DNA of 64,000 nt from NCBI GenBank assembly GCA_963702305.1, contig CAVPBX010000004.1, positions 1-64,000 of the forward strand, in the 5' to 3' direction. This DNA comes from PALSA-693 sp963702305 (GTDB lineage: Bacteria > Actinomycetota > Acidimicrobiia > Acidimicrobiales > Palsa-688). The translations under genes and the position numbers were made by a program. Below, one piece after another: positions 16,107 through 25,286 of the stretch. Below the pieces are notes generated by a model. That model saw only the letters and a program-made list of their open reading frames with translations. It had not been told where the DNA came from and did not search any database. Position 1 is the first letter of the stretch; each line of letters opens with the position of its first letter.

Positions 16107-18419
16107 TCAGGGCGACGTCCCGACGGGGAGGCCCAACAGGCGTCGCAGCCGGGCCGTGTCGAAGGTGGCTGCGCCGGGTGGCGGTGTATGCCGATCGAAC
16201 TCGTGCAGGAGCGCCAGCAGATCCTCCCGGCGGGTGGGGTCCGCGGCGGCCTGCCGCGGGCTCAGCCCGGAAAGCGCCGGGACCGGCTCGTCCACCCAAC
16301 GCTCCTCCTGCTGGCGCATGAACGCGGCGAGGGCTTCCTCGGCGCCCGGCGGAACTCCGGCGCCGGTGACGGTCGGCTGACCTTCCATGTTGACGACGTC
16401 CGGCGGCCGGCGGGTGGCACCGAGAATCCACCCCAGGTCGATGCTGCTGGCGTGCGCATCGAGCGCGGTCATCAGGGGCTCCCTGAGATAGCCCGGGACC
16501 GGGACAATGCCGCCGATCACCTGCTGGCCCTGGCCATCGAAGACGGGGTGGGCGCATATCAGATTCCCGGTGGCGAGCTGGGCGGAACCGCGGCGCTCCC
16601 GCACCTCGGCGACGTCGCCCGTGCGGAGGTCCCGGAGGCTGAAGCCGTCGCCGGGCCGCACCTCGACCACCTCGTGCACTGATCGCTCGGTCAGCGCCCA
16701 TTGGGCGACCAGGTTGGTCTCGTCGTCAGGGAGCAAGCCGCCGCGCTCGCGGAGGAAATCGTGAATGGCGCCGTCCGCGAAGAGCACCAGCGAGGCCGCC
16801 ATGTCGAAGTCCACGCCGAATTCGATGTTGTCCCCGGCCGGCAAGCCGCCATGCAATTCGAGGGCGACGTCGAGGACATCGTCATCCCGCCCTGAGCGGT
16901 CGAGCCACCATCGCATCTTCTCCCACAGCCACCGGACCCGATCGGGGAGCGGGTGGTCGAGCGTGCTCCGTCCCCCCAGGCAGCAGTGTTTGTACTTGCG
17001 TCCCGAGCCGCACGGGCACGGCTCGTTGCGCCCGGTGTGACCCGTCGGCGACGTGGGCGTCGCATAGCGCCGCAGCAGACGCGTCCGATCCTCGTCAAGG
17101 TCCTCGTCCATCCGGTCGAGATACCGGACCGCCTGGGCCGCGTCGCCGCGGTCGCTGGCGTACCACGCCGCATCCTCCAGCACCTGGTCGTCGTGGGGGT
17201 CAGCCGCCAACGCCTCCGCTAGGCAACTCTCCGCCCGCCCCACCGCCCCGGCGCGGCCGGCGACGATCGACTCCGCCCACGCCATCGACGATGCCACTCG
17301 GCGGCCGGCCAGGCCCCGGGCCTGAGCCAGGAAGTCCATCGTCGCCTCGGGGTGCTCGGCGGTGGCATCGGCGAAGGCCTCGACGACGTCCGGGCTGGCG
17401 AGCAACCGGCCGACGTCTCGGGCGACATCGCGGTCGAGGGCGCCAAATCCTTGCACCCGACAGGCCCGGGCCAGCTCCGATACCAGCACCAGGGCGTGTC
17501 CCTGGTCAGCAGTCAGCGACCGGCGAACGGCCACCGAGGCCGTCTTCCGCAGCCGATCGAAGGTCTCCCAGTCCGTGCCGGCGGGAGCGGCGTAACCGCC
17601 TCGCGTCTCGAACCCGGCCTGCTCCAGCACCTGGCTGACCGGGGGCATGACTCCCGTGACCAGTGCCGGTGCGTCTACCGCCAATTGGCAAATCAACTCC
17701 AACGGCCTGAGCGGCATGCCGTCGCCCTCGCCAAAGCGCCGGAACCCGGCCGCCAGCTGGGCTCCGAGGGTGTCCGGTACTGGCACCTCGCCAGCGACGG
17801 GCACGACCTCGAGTTCGGCGTCCAGCCACTCGTCAGCTTCTGGGCCCAGCCGGACATCGTCTGAGGGGCCGACACCGGCCCGCAAGCGGAAACCGACCAG
17901 CTGGCCCCCGGCGGCGCCGCCCAGCCAGCCGGCAGGTCCCTCGATCCGGATGTCGCCGGCGAAGCCGCCCGGGTCGAGCTCCTCTGACAGGGTCGCCACC
18001 TGCCCCCCCGTCAAATGGACATGGTCATCGCCGCATACCATCGGTAGCACCAGGTCCAAGTCGACCCCGAACGGGATCGCCTCGTTGGCCGCCTCGTCGT
18101 CAGTCAACCGGTGGGTGAAGACCGTTGCGGCCAACAGCGCGGGCACCGAGGCCAGACGTTCGTCGGCGAGCAGCACCACCAGGGGATCCGACTTCACGTC
18201 GTCGATGTCGTCGTCATCGGCGTCGAAGCCCAGGGCCGCGAGGTGACGACCCAGTTCCTCCGCGGAAAGCGGCCCTTCCTCGACCAGCACCTCGACCGCG
18301 ACGGCCGGCAGGTCGAGGTCGTAATCGTCGAGGTCGTCGTCGTCGAGGTCGAGCTCATCGAGCTGGTCGTCTCCGCCGAAATCCGGGAACAGCCGCCGGC
18401 GGCGATCTTCCTCAGCCAT
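16107..18419 (-). CDS. Large SEC-C zinc-motif protein
   Basis: A 770-residue cytoplasmic protein. The first 35 residues are very acidic (a DDQLDELDLDDDDLDDYDLD run). A central region of helical repeats (about 300-450, e.g. AESCLAEALAADPHDDQVLEDAAWYASDRGDAAQAVRYLDRMDED) resembles TPR-like packing. Near residues 463-480 is the SEC-C zinc motif GRNEPCPCGSGRKYKHCC, as at the C-terminus of SecA, and about 290 residues follow. SEC-C modules bind zinc and mediate protein contacts. The ATG at 18419 is used since the frame upstream is antisense noise. The role is unknown. Confidence 0.85.
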   Translation of the reverse strand: MAEEDRRRRLFPDFGGDDQLDELDLDDDDLDDYDLDLPAVAVEVLVEEGPLSAEELGRHLAALGFDADDDDIDDVKSDPLVVLLADERLASVPALLAATVFTHRLTDDEAANEAIPFGVDLDLVLPMVCGDDHVHLTGGQVATLSEELDPGGFAGDIRIEGPAGWLGGAAGGQLVGFRLRAGVGPSDDVRLGPEADEWLDAELEVVPVAGEVPVPDTLGAQLAAGFRRFGEGDGMPLRPLELICQLAVDAPALVTGVMPPVSQVLEQAGFETRGGYAAPAGTDWETFDRLRKTASVAVRRSLTADQGHALVLVSELARACRVQGFGALDRDVARDVGRLLASPDVVEAFADATAEHPEATMDFLAQARGLAGRRVASSMAWAESIVAGRAGAVGRAESCLAEALAADPHDDQVLEDAAWYASDRGDAAQAVRYLDRMDEDLDEDRTRLLRRYATPTSPTGHTGRNEPCPCGSGRKYKHCCLGGRSTLDHPLPDRVRWLWEKMRWWLDRSGRDDDVLDVALELHGGLPAGDNIEFGVDFDMAASLVLFADGAIHDFLRERGGLLPDDETNLVAQWALTERSVHEVVEVRPGDGFSLRDLRTGDVAEVRERRGSAQLATGNLICAHPVFDGQGQQVIGGIVPVPGYLREPLMTALDAHASSIDLGWILGATRRPPDVVNMEGQPTVTGAGVPPGAEEALAAFMRQQEERWVDEPVPALSGLSPRQAAADPTRREDLLALLHEFDRHTPPPGAATFDTARLRRLLGLPVGTSP

Positions 18420-18555
18420 GGATGTGACGCTATCGCCAGTCGATGGAGCCGGACTACGACCACGCATCCGGTTGCTTATGACCGGCGGATCCCGCACGTG
18501 CAAGGCTGGGCTCCGGACTGCGTCATCGAGCCGTTCGACACCTACGGGAGGGAAC

Positions 18556-19368
18556 ATGATCGACCTGGGCCTGGATGGGAAGCGTGCCGTGGTCTGCGGC
18601 GCGGGATACATCCCCGAGCGGGCGGGGCACGGGCGCCGCAGCGCCCTGCGCCTGGCTGAGGCGGGCGCCACGGTCGCCTGCATCGACATCGACCAAGGCC
18701 GGGCGGAAGGTATCGTCGCGGAGATCGGCTCGGCCGGAGGTAAGGCGTTCCCGGTGATCGCCGACATGACCGAACCGGCCCAGGTCGAACGGGCCCTGGA
18801 CGAGGCGATCGGCCACCTGGGTGGCGTCGACGTGTGCGTCGACATCATCGGCAAGGCCACGTGGGATCGGGCCGAGGATGTCGCGGACGAGGACTGGCGG
18901 TGGAACCTCGACAACAACCTCAGCCACGTCTTCTACCTCTATCGGGAAGCCGGCAAGCGGATGATCCGTCAAGGAACGGGCGGCGTCATCGTCGCCCTCG
19001 CTTCCGTAGACGGCATGGCCGCGGCCAGGTACCACGCGCCCTACGGCGCAGCCAAAGCGGGCGTGATCTCGCTGACCAAGACCTTCGCGGACGAGCTCGG
19101 CAGGCACGGCATCCGCGTCAACGCGGTCGCGCCCGGCAACGTGGGCAGCGGGAACGACGACCAACCCGAGGGCCAATACGCGGTTGACTCCATCAACCCG
19201 CTGGCCGCCCCCCGGGCCAAGGACATCGCCAACGCGGTCCTGTTCCTGTCTTCGGCGCTGGCGGAACGCATCACCGGGCAAACCCTGGTGGTGGACGGCG
19301 GCGCCACCATCCGCGCCCTATGGAACATGCCGCCCGAATCGATCGAGATGTACCGCGAGCACTATTAA
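18556..19368 (+). CDS. SDR-family oxidoreductase
   Basis: A 270-residue classical short-chain dehydrogenase with catalytic Ser in ALASVDG and YxxxK in APYGAAKAG (Tyr about 161, Lys about 165), followed by IRVNAVAPGNV. The C-terminal cofactor-side motif ITGQTLVVDGGATI is typical of FabG-like enzymes. The nucleotide loop is unusual, reading CGAGYIPERAGHG instead of TGxxxGxG, so coenzyme binding may differ. GGGAGGGAAC sits before the ATG. The substrate is not evident. Confidence 0.88.
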   Translation: MIDLGLDGKRAVVCGAGYIPERAGHGRRSALRLAEAGATVACIDIDQGRAEGIVAEIGSAGGKAFPVIADMTEPAQVERALDEAIGHLGGVDVCVDIIGKATWDRAEDVADEDWRWNLDNNLSHVFYLYREAGKRMIRQGTGGVIVALASVDGMAAARYHAPYGAAKAGVISLTKTFADELGRHGIRVNAVAPGNVGSGNDDQPEGQYAVDSINPLAAPRAKDIANAVLFLSSALAERITGQTLVVDGGATIRALWNMPPESIEMYREHY

Positions 19369-19419
19369 CGAGCCGCGAGGGTTGGCGGGCTCGCCACCGC
19401 CGTCATCGCCGATGACCGG

Positions 19420-20298
19420 TCAGTGCGTCGGCGGATCCTGTTCGCGCAGGTACTCCTCGAGCTGGGCCACCAAGGTGTCGGTGGATGGCAGCGGACCCAG
19501 CTGGTTGCCACTGTCAGCGGGCTGGGCGTCATCGAGGCGGCGCTCGAGCTCCCGGACATACCCCACCATCTCGTCGTCGGTCGCCACCGCTTCGTTGACC
19601 TGGCGCTCGTACGTCGCCGCCGCCTGCTGCAGGTCGCCGGTGGACACGGGCACATGGAGCACCTCGCCGAGGCGTTCGATGATGGCCAAAGTCGCCTTCG
19701 GCGAGGGGGTGCCGGGAATGTAGTGCGGGACCTGGGCCATGATCGATCCGGCGGGGATGGCGACCTTGGCGAAGGCGTCCTGGAGCACCCCCACGATGCC
19801 GGTCGGGCCCTGGTACTGCGGCCGCTGCAAGCCCAGCTGATCGGCGAGGCCGGGATCCGCACTGGAGATCCGAACGGGGGCGGGTCGGGTGTGGACGACC
19901 TGGCCGAGCATGGCGCCGACAGTGAAGACCGATTGCACCTGCAGCTCGGTGGCGACGGCCGTCACGCACTCGGAGAAGGCCTTCCACTTCAAGTGCGGCT
20001 CGGTGCCGATCATGATGATCACGTCGGGACCGGCGCCGTTCGAGGCGGCGAGGAAGCGATTGATCGGCCAGACGATGGCGCGGGACAGGTCATCGCCCAG
20101 CACGACTTGGGGTCGCCGCTGGGTGAAGTCGTAGAAATCCTCGGCTTCGATCTCGGCGAACTGGCGGGCCCCCCACTGCCGGGAGAGATAGGTGGCGGCC
20201 CCGGTCGCCGCCCCGCCGGCGTCGGTCCATCCGTCGAAGGCCGCGATCATCACCGGCTGGTGTAACTCCGGCCGGCTCTCCCAGCGCAGTGCGCTCAC
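19420..20298 (-). CDS. PAC2-family protein
   Basis: A 292-residue protein of the PAC2 (proteasome assembly chaperone 2-like) family found across actinobacteria that carry a proteasome. Landmarks are PVMIAAFDGWTDAGGAATGAATYL near the N-terminus, VIIMIGTEPHLKWKAF, and the C-terminal acidic helical tail (ATDDEMVGYVRELERRLDD). The biochemical role is unknown; a link to proteasome or glycyl-radical-like ligases is suggested for the family. The GTG at 20298 lies 6 bp after TACGGT. It is divergent from the methyltransferase gene. Confidence 0.85.
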   Translation of the reverse strand: MSALRWESRPELHQPVMIAAFDGWTDAGGAATGAATYLSRQWGARQFAEIEAEDFYDFTQRRPQVVLGDDLSRAIVWPINRFLAASNGAGPDVIIMIGTEPHLKWKAFSECVTAVATELQVQSVFTVGAMLGQVVHTRPAPVRISSADPGLADQLGLQRPQYQGPTGIVGVLQDAFAKVAIPAGSIMAQVPHYIPGTPSPKATLAIIERLGEVLHVPVSTGDLQQAAATYERQVNEAVATDDEMVGYVRELERRLDDAQPADSGNQLGPLPSTDTLVAQLEEYLREQDPPTH

Positions 20299-20304
20299 GA
20301 CGAC

Positions 20305-20310
20305 ACCGTA
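20305..20310 (-). promoter_or_regulatory. -10 box of leaderless promoter for the PAC2 gene
   Basis: TACGGT on the minus strand followed by 6 bp and the GTG start; no ribosome-binding sequence. Confidence 0.45.
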
Positions 20311-20361
20311 TCCCGAATCGGGTCGCTGGGGTCCGTCGCTACGCCGCGGCAGACTGGCCCG

Positions 20362-20994
20362 ATGGACCGCGACCCGTTCCCGCCGGGGTTCTTCGAGCCG
20401 GCCGACCGGTCCCCCGACCCGGTGTTCTACTCCTGGCCCCGGCTGGTCACCCACATCGACGAGCAGGCCATCGCCGCCGTCGGTGCTCTGTACGACGAGC
20501 TCGGGATCGCCGGGGACGTGCTGGACCTGATGGGTTCCTGGGTCTCGCATTTCCGCACCCCGCCCGATCGTCTGACCGTCCTCGGGATGAACGCCGATGA
20601 GCTGGATGCCAACCCCGCGGCCGCCGACACTGTCGTGCACGACCTCAACGCCGAGCCCCGCCTGCCGTTCCCGGATGCGTCATTCGACGCCGCGGTGTGC
20701 TGCGTTTCGGTCGACTACCTCACCCGGCCGGTGGAGGTGTTCACCGAGGTGGCCCGGGTGGTCCGTCCGGGCGGCCGGTTCGTCTGCACCTTCTCCAATC
20801 GTTGCTTTCCCACCAAGGCCATTCGGGGCTGGCTGTACGCCGGGGACGAGGAGCATGGTGAGATCGTCGCCCGGTACTTTCGTCTCGCCGGCGGCTGGGA
20901 CGAACCGCGGGTGGAGCGGCGTACCGCCCCGTTGCACCCGGGTGACCCGCTGTTCGCGGTGTGGGCTGCCCGCGGCCGGGAACAACTGCGTTGA
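20362..20994 (+). CDS. Class I SAM-dependent methyltransferase
   Basis: A 210-residue methyltransferase of the type-11 family. The SAM site is modified: VLDLMGSWVSHF replaces the usual DxGxGxG loop, as in a distinct actinobacterial/cyanobacterial subgroup. It is followed by VHDLNAEPRLPFPDASFDAAVCCVSVDYL and VARVVRPGGRFVCTFSNRCFPTKAI. The substrate is unknown. Divergent from the PAC2 gene, with only 63 bp between starts, so the two promoters are back to back. Confidence 0.85.
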   Translation: MDRDPFPPGFFEPADRSPDPVFYSWPRLVTHIDEQAIAAVGALYDELGIAGDVLDLMGSWVSHFRTPPDRLTVLGMNADELDANPAAADTVVHDLNAEPRLPFPDASFDAAVCCVSVDYLTRPVEVFTEVARVVRPGGRFVCTFSNRCFPTKAIRGWLYAGDEEHGEIVARYFRLAGGWDEPRVERRTAPLHPGDPLFAVWAARGREQLR

Positions 20995-21038
20995 CCGGTA
21001 CGTTGACCATTTGCTGACTATTTGCGTGGAGAGGAGTA

Positions 21039-21524
21039 GTGCGGTTGCAGTGTCGGAGTTGCGGCGATCCGGTTGATCCCCAACGGGTGGAGTTGGGGTA
21101 CGACTATTGCCTCAAGGAGGAGTGCCAGCGGCGTTGCATGAAGCGGGTCCTGCTGGCTTCGGTCGCGGTCAACAAGGCGGCCGACTACTACACCAAGGCC
21201 GAGGAGACGGTGCCCCCCCGGCCGCCGGTCCGCGCCACGCCGACTTCCATCGACGCCGACGACGGCCCCTCCGTTCGACGGCGACGGCCTCGTCGCAGCC
21301 GCGAGCCCCGACCCACTACCGCCCTGGATCGGCTCCGCCGGGCGGAGGCCGAGCTCGATTCGGCGTTGGCGCGCAGCTCCGAACGGTTCGATCGTGGGGA
21401 GGTCACGGCCCGGGAGATGGACCGTGAGCGCGACCAGCTGATCCAGGCCTTCAACCAGCGGGTGATGAGCGAGAACATCCGCTACCGGTCGATGCTGCGG
21501 AGCCGTTCGCACCGAGCCGGCTGA
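21039..21524 (+). CDS. Hypothetical protein with N-terminal zinc ribbon and basic linker
   Basis: A 161-residue protein. The first 35 residues hold CRSCGDP...DYCLKEECQRRC, a likely zinc-binding knuckle. A middle stretch is very arginine-rich (VRRRRPRRSREPRP), and the C-terminal half is predicted helical (LDRLRRAEAELDSALARSSERFDRGEVTAREMDRERDQLIQAFNQRV). Both features would suit a nucleic-acid-associated protein. GAGAGGAG precedes the GTG start by 3-4 bp. No family recognised. Confidence 0.7.
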   Translation: MRLQCRSCGDPVDPQRVELGYDYCLKEECQRRCMKRVLLASVAVNKAADYYTKAEETVPPRPPVRATPTSIDADDGPSVRRRRPRRSREPRPTTALDRLRRAEAELDSALARSSERFDRGEVTAREMDRERDQLIQAFNQRVMSENIRYRSMLRSRSHRAG

Positions 21525-21546
21525 GGCGGCCCGGGGCCAGCTATAG

Positions 21547-22191
21547 CTAACGACCCATGGGCCGGTCGACGCTGGTCTTCAGAATTTTCAGCGCCTCCTT
21601 GATGAGGGCGTTGCGGTCCCCCCCGACGACGAGCCACCGTTCCGTCGCCACCTTCATGACGCTGATGGTCGCGGCCGCGATCACGTCGGGGCGCATGTCG
21701 TGGGCCCGGTCAACCCCCATGTGGTCGGCCAGGATCTCACTCAGGAGGGATTCGGTCCGGGCTTGCATGGCGCCTCGCTGAATGAGCGCCAGCGACGGAT
21801 GGGCTGCGGTGATGCGCATCCAGTCGAACAGTTCGCGGTCGGCGTCCTCGGCCAGCGTGTCGAGGATCTGCAGCAGGGCGTCGAGGGCGGACTGTCCCGG
21901 CAGTCGAGCCGCGAAGACCCGGGCGTAGTGGTCGAGCATCCGTTCGCTGGCCACCACCACCACGTCGTCCTTGGCCGCAAAGTACCGGTAGAAGGTCCGC
22001 GTCGAGACGCCTGCTTCCTTCGCGATGTCCTCGACGGTTACCTGTTGATAGCCAAGATCGGCGAACAGCCGGCGCGCCGCGGCGATGAGTTCGTCCTCCA
22101 CCAGGCGCCGCCTGGCCCGGTTCGCCCGCTGCAGCGCCGTCACCTGGACGGTTTGGCCCGGTTCCTCGCCATCCTGGCCGTTCCCAGCCAT
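21547..22191 (-). CDS. TetR-family regulator
   Basis: A 214-residue TetR regulator. The helix-turn-helix is VEDELIAAARRLFADLGYQQVTVEDIAKEAGVSTRTFYRYFAAKDDV (about 30-77), and a helical ligand domain follows. Its ATG overlaps the stop of the hydrolase gene upstream (TGATG at 22189-22193), so it is made from the same message. This is a plausible feedback regulator of that operon through the repeated operator at 24304-24334. Confidence 0.88.
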   Translation of the reverse strand: MAGNGQDGEEPGQTVQVTALQRANRARRRLVEDELIAAARRLFADLGYQQVTVEDIAKEAGVSTRTFYRYFAAKDDVVVVASERMLDHYARVFAARLPGQSALDALLQILDTLAEDADRELFDWMRITAAHPSLALIQRGAMQARTESLLSEILADHMGVDRAHDMRPDVIAAATISVMKVATERWLVVGGDRNALIKEALKILKTSVDRPMGR

Positions 22192-24266
22192 CAGGTCACG
22201 ACGATGCGAGCCGCAGCCAGGTTCTGGATCCGGCGGAACTCCGCGTCCACGTTGCCTTCCCGTTGCGACACCACCCGAGCGGTGGCGAAGTAGGTACCGG
22301 GTTGGGAATAGGCGTGGCGGGTCTTGAGGATGACGGCCCGATCGCTCCCGTCGACCTCGTGACGGAACGGGAAGGTGCCCTGACCGTCGAAGTCCCACTC
22401 GACGGAGATGATCGTCCCGGCGTTGGGTGGCACCTCGGCCGTGACCGCCAGGTCCACGTCATCTCCCGTCGCGACCGCGGTACAGACCGCACCGTTGGCC
22501 CGCACCTCCACCACCGGTTGGATCCCTCCCCGGTCGGATGCAGCAGCCGGAAGTACCACCCGGCCGTCGACATATTCGAACGTGGTGCCTGCGGGCGGCA
22601 CTCCTTGTTCGACCCATTGGATCAGATCCGCCAGGCCCTGCTCGATGACGGGGAAATAGTCGACCAGCCAGGTGGAGGTCGCTCGTCGCGGCGAACTCGG
22701 GAGAAAGGTGGGCGGGATGTGCTCCGCGTTCTCCGTCCATTGCAGGCGGAATTTCTCCGCCGCACCCGCGGCACCCTGCGCCCCCATCACGGCGCCGCGG
22801 TAGACGATCCCCTGCGACGGCCAGAGGGAGGAGTCGTGGGTGTGGTGGATCCACAACAGCTTGCCGGCGTAGTGACCGGTGTAGGAGACGCCCATCAGCG
22901 GCGACATGAGCGGGACCGGGTGCTGCTGGTAAATGGGCATCCCGTCGACGCGCAGCGAATCGAACTGGGCGTCCTCCATGACGTGGTGGCGGTGGAAGTA
23001 GCAGAAGGCCAAGAACTTCCGGTTATCGACATGGATCCGGTCGCCGACCTTCACTCCTCGGAAGCGCTGCAGGTTGGCCTCGCCATGACCGTCGCCGGCG
23101 AACAGCACCCCGGCCGTGCTGACCGCATACAGCTGCCGGCCGGCCGCGTCGCCGCTCTCCATGCGCAGGCCGGCGCCGAGGCGGTACCCCTCCAGTGCGC
23201 CCTCCACCTCGATGGCGAAGGCCAGGTCGGTCCCGGCCTGGGGCGCCATGAGCCCCGCCATCACCTTCATCATCAGGTATTCGGGCCCATCGAACGCAGG
23301 GTCCGAGAGAAGGTCGGCGATCGTCACCACCCTGCTGACGGTCGTCGTCACGTCGATGATGTCGGCCTCCACCGCGGACGGGAGATCGTGACCGATGTAG
23401 CCGGGTTTGGTCCAGAAGTCCTCGAAATACGACGGGTCCTGGGCGACGAGCAGATCGGCGATCGACGTCCATAGCCAGATCTGACCCATCGGCTGAGCGA
23501 TCATGAACTCGTCGCCGCGCGGGAATCCCTGCCGGTAGAGACTGGCGAGCTCCTCCCGTTCATGGGTGCTGAGACCCTCGAAGGGGTTGCCGCTCCCACC
23601 GGGCTGCATGGCGTCGATGAGCCGTTCCATGGTCTCGCCATGGCGCAGCAGCCGCTGCACATTGAACATGCACGCGAAGCTCATGACCTGGGCGCCCTTG
23701 ATGCACTCCGTCGCCGGAAACGGCGCCACATCGCCCCCGCCCATGAAGGGCAGGGCCCCGTCGAAGACGTCGGGGGCGTTCTCCAACAGAAGCGGCGAGC
23801 GACGCCCACCGCCACTGCCACCGAACACATAGGAATGATGGGGCGCGGAGCCGTACACCTCGGCCGCGACGTGCTTGGAGAGCCTGGCCCCTTCGGCCGC
23901 GGCCCGCCACCCGTACAACGTCGGGTCGTCGCCGCCCTTCGGGTCGATGTCGTCGCCGATGTGACCCATGTTGGTTTCGACCATGTAGCCCCCGAGCCGG
24001 GCCGTCATCACCAGCCCGCCCAGGGCCGCGCCCAGCGCGGTATCGAAGAAGTCCTCATGGCCGGCGTGGGCCCCCTCCATCGGCATGATCATCCGCCCCT
24101 GCCACTCTTCCGCGGGCGGAAAGTAGAAGGTGAAGCGCGTGTCACAGCCCTCGAAACCACCATGCACCCGGCGGTGCGGGTGCGGCTCCTCACGCCATTC
24201 GTCGACGTCCAGATACGGATCGCCGAAAAAGGCGTCCGTGACCACATAGCCGCTCAGGTCCAACAT
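22191..24266 (-). CDS. Tannase/feruloyl-esterase-like hydrolase with C-terminal PKD-like domain
   Basis: A 691-residue protein. The nucleophile region VFGGSGGGRRSPLLLENAPDVFDGALPF (about 148-175) matches the tannase-type esterase layout, in which a GxSxGGR motif carries the catalytic serine. A large insert follows, then a downstream His-rich part (LLWIHHTHDSSLWPSQG) and WTENAEHIPP. The last 110 residues have a PKD-like strand set (ISVEWDFDGQGTFPF ... YSQPGTYFATARVVSQ). No signal peptide is visible, so it may act inside the cell or leave by another route. Substrate unknown; an aromatic ester is a guess from the family. Coupled to the TetR gene. Confidence 0.7.
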   Translation of the reverse strand: MLDLSGYVVTDAFFGDPYLDVDEWREEPHPHRRVHGGFEGCDTRFTFYFPPAEEWQGRMIMPMEGAHAGHEDFFDTALGAALGGLVMTARLGGYMVETNMGHIGDDIDPKGGDDPTLYGWRAAAEGARLSKHVAAEVYGSAPHHSYVFGGSGGGRRSPLLLENAPDVFDGALPFMGGGDVAPFPATECIKGAQVMSFACMFNVQRLLRHGETMERLIDAMQPGGSGNPFEGLSTHEREELASLYRQGFPRGDEFMIAQPMGQIWLWTSIADLLVAQDPSYFEDFWTKPGYIGHDLPSAVEADIIDVTTTVSRVVTIADLLSDPAFDGPEYLMMKVMAGLMAPQAGTDLAFAIEVEGALEGYRLGAGLRMESGDAAGRQLYAVSTAGVLFAGDGHGEANLQRFRGVKVGDRIHVDNRKFLAFCYFHRHHVMEDAQFDSLRVDGMPIYQQHPVPLMSPLMGVSYTGHYAGKLLWIHHTHDSSLWPSQGIVYRGAVMGAQGAAGAAEKFRLQWTENAEHIPPTFLPSSPRRATSTWLVDYFPVIEQGLADLIQWVEQGVPPAGTTFEYVDGRVVLPAAASDRGGIQPVVEVRANGAVCTAVATGDDVDLAVTAEVPPNAGTIISVEWDFDGQGTFPFRHEVDGSDRAVILKTRHAYSQPGTYFATARVVSQREGNVDAEFRRIQNLAAARIVVT

Positions 24267-24303
24267 CTGTTTGTCCCCCTTCGACGCGGGATGGCCCGGT
24301 CAT

Positions 24304-24334
24304 CACAATCTGCCACTGATGGCACAATCTGCCA
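24304..24334. promoter_or_regulatory. Repeated operator upstream of the hydrolase/TetR operon
   Basis: CACAATCTGCCA occurs twice (24304-24315 and 24323-24334), 19 bp apart start to start. The second copy is part of GGCA-N5-TGCC, an inverted repeat. It lies about 40-70 bp before the hydrolase start and on the other side faces the kinase gene, so either or both could be controlled by the TetR. Confidence 0.5.
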
Positions 24335-24400
24335 AGCCCGCGGCGGTGGTGTCAAGTCCCGGCCGGCCGGTGGGCGGAGGGCAGCTGGCATGATGACGGC

Positions 24401-25279
24401 GTGGTGAAGGGCCCCGCGGTCGTGGTGGTGGGGTCGATCAACGAGGACGTCGTCCTGCGCCTGGCCCGTCCGGTACATTCCGGCGAAACGGTGACGGCGG
24501 TCGCGGTGGAGCGCGGACCCGGCGGAAAGGGGGCCAACCAGGCGGTGGCGGCGGCCCGCGCCGGGGCGGCCGTGACCATGATCGGTCGCGTCGGCGACGA
24601 CCCGGCCGGCGGCCGCATGCTGGACGCCCTCGGGCAGGAGGGCGTGGCCACCGGAGCGGTGCGCCGCCTTCCGGGGGTGGCGACCGGCGCCGCCTACATC
24701 ACCGTGACCCCGAACGGCGAGAGCACCATCGTCCTCGATCCGGGCGCCAATGCCCGGCTCCGAGCAGACGACATCAAGGCCGAGGGCGAGACGCTGGCGA
24801 GGACTGCGGTGTTGGTCGCCCAACTGGAAGTGCCCCTCGACGCGGTGGTCGCCGCGGTAGGCCTCGCCACCGCCAGCGGGGTCCGGGCAGTGGTGAGCCT
24901 GACGCCCGTCCAGCCCGTTCCTGACCAGCTGCTGGCCGGACTCGATCCGCTACTCGTCAACGAACACGAGGCGGCGTCCTTTCTCCGCGACCCGGACGTC
25001 GGCCACCACCCGGAAGCGGCCGCACGACAGCTCCTCGAACGCGGCCCGCGCTCGGCGGTGATCACCCTCGGGGCCCGGGGCGCGGCGATCGCGGACCGTT
25101 CGGGGACCCGCCTCGTGCCCGCCTTCCCGGTCGCAGAGGTGGTGGATACCACCGGGGCGGGCGACGCCTTCGCCGGGGCCCTGGCCGCCGCGCTCGCCGG
25201 CGGCCACGACCTGGATCAGGCGGTGCAAGCCGGTTTGGGCGCCGCCGCCGAGGTCATCGGCCGGGCCGGCGCCCGTTGA
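24401..25279 (+). CDS. PfkB-family sugar kinase (ribokinase-like)
   Basis: A 292-residue ribokinase-like kinase. N-terminal VVVGSINEDVVLRLARP is the sugar-binding strand and GPGGKGANQAVAAARAGA the first PfkB signature. NEHEA is the magnesium/phosphate motif, and DTTGAGDAFAGALAAAL near residue 250 holds the catalytic aspartate. It should phosphorylate ribose or a related sugar or nucleoside. The start is GTG at 24401. It is divergent from the hydrolase/TetR operon and stands alone, without ribose transport genes, so the substrate is uncertain. Confidence 0.88.
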   Translation: MVKGPAVVVVGSINEDVVLRLARPVHSGETVTAVAVERGPGGKGANQAVAAARAGAAVTMIGRVGDDPAGGRMLDALGQEGVATGAVRRLPGVATGAAYITVTPNGESTIVLDPGANARLRADDIKAEGETLARTAVLVAQLEVPLDAVVAAVGLATASGVRAVVSLTPVQPVPDQLLAGLDPLLVNEHEAASFLRDPDVGHHPEAAARQLLERGPRSAVITLGARGAAIADRSGTRLVPAFPVAEVVDTTGAGDAFAGALAAALAGGHDLDQAVQAGLGAAAEVIGRAGAR

Positions 25280-25286
25280 GCTCGCC

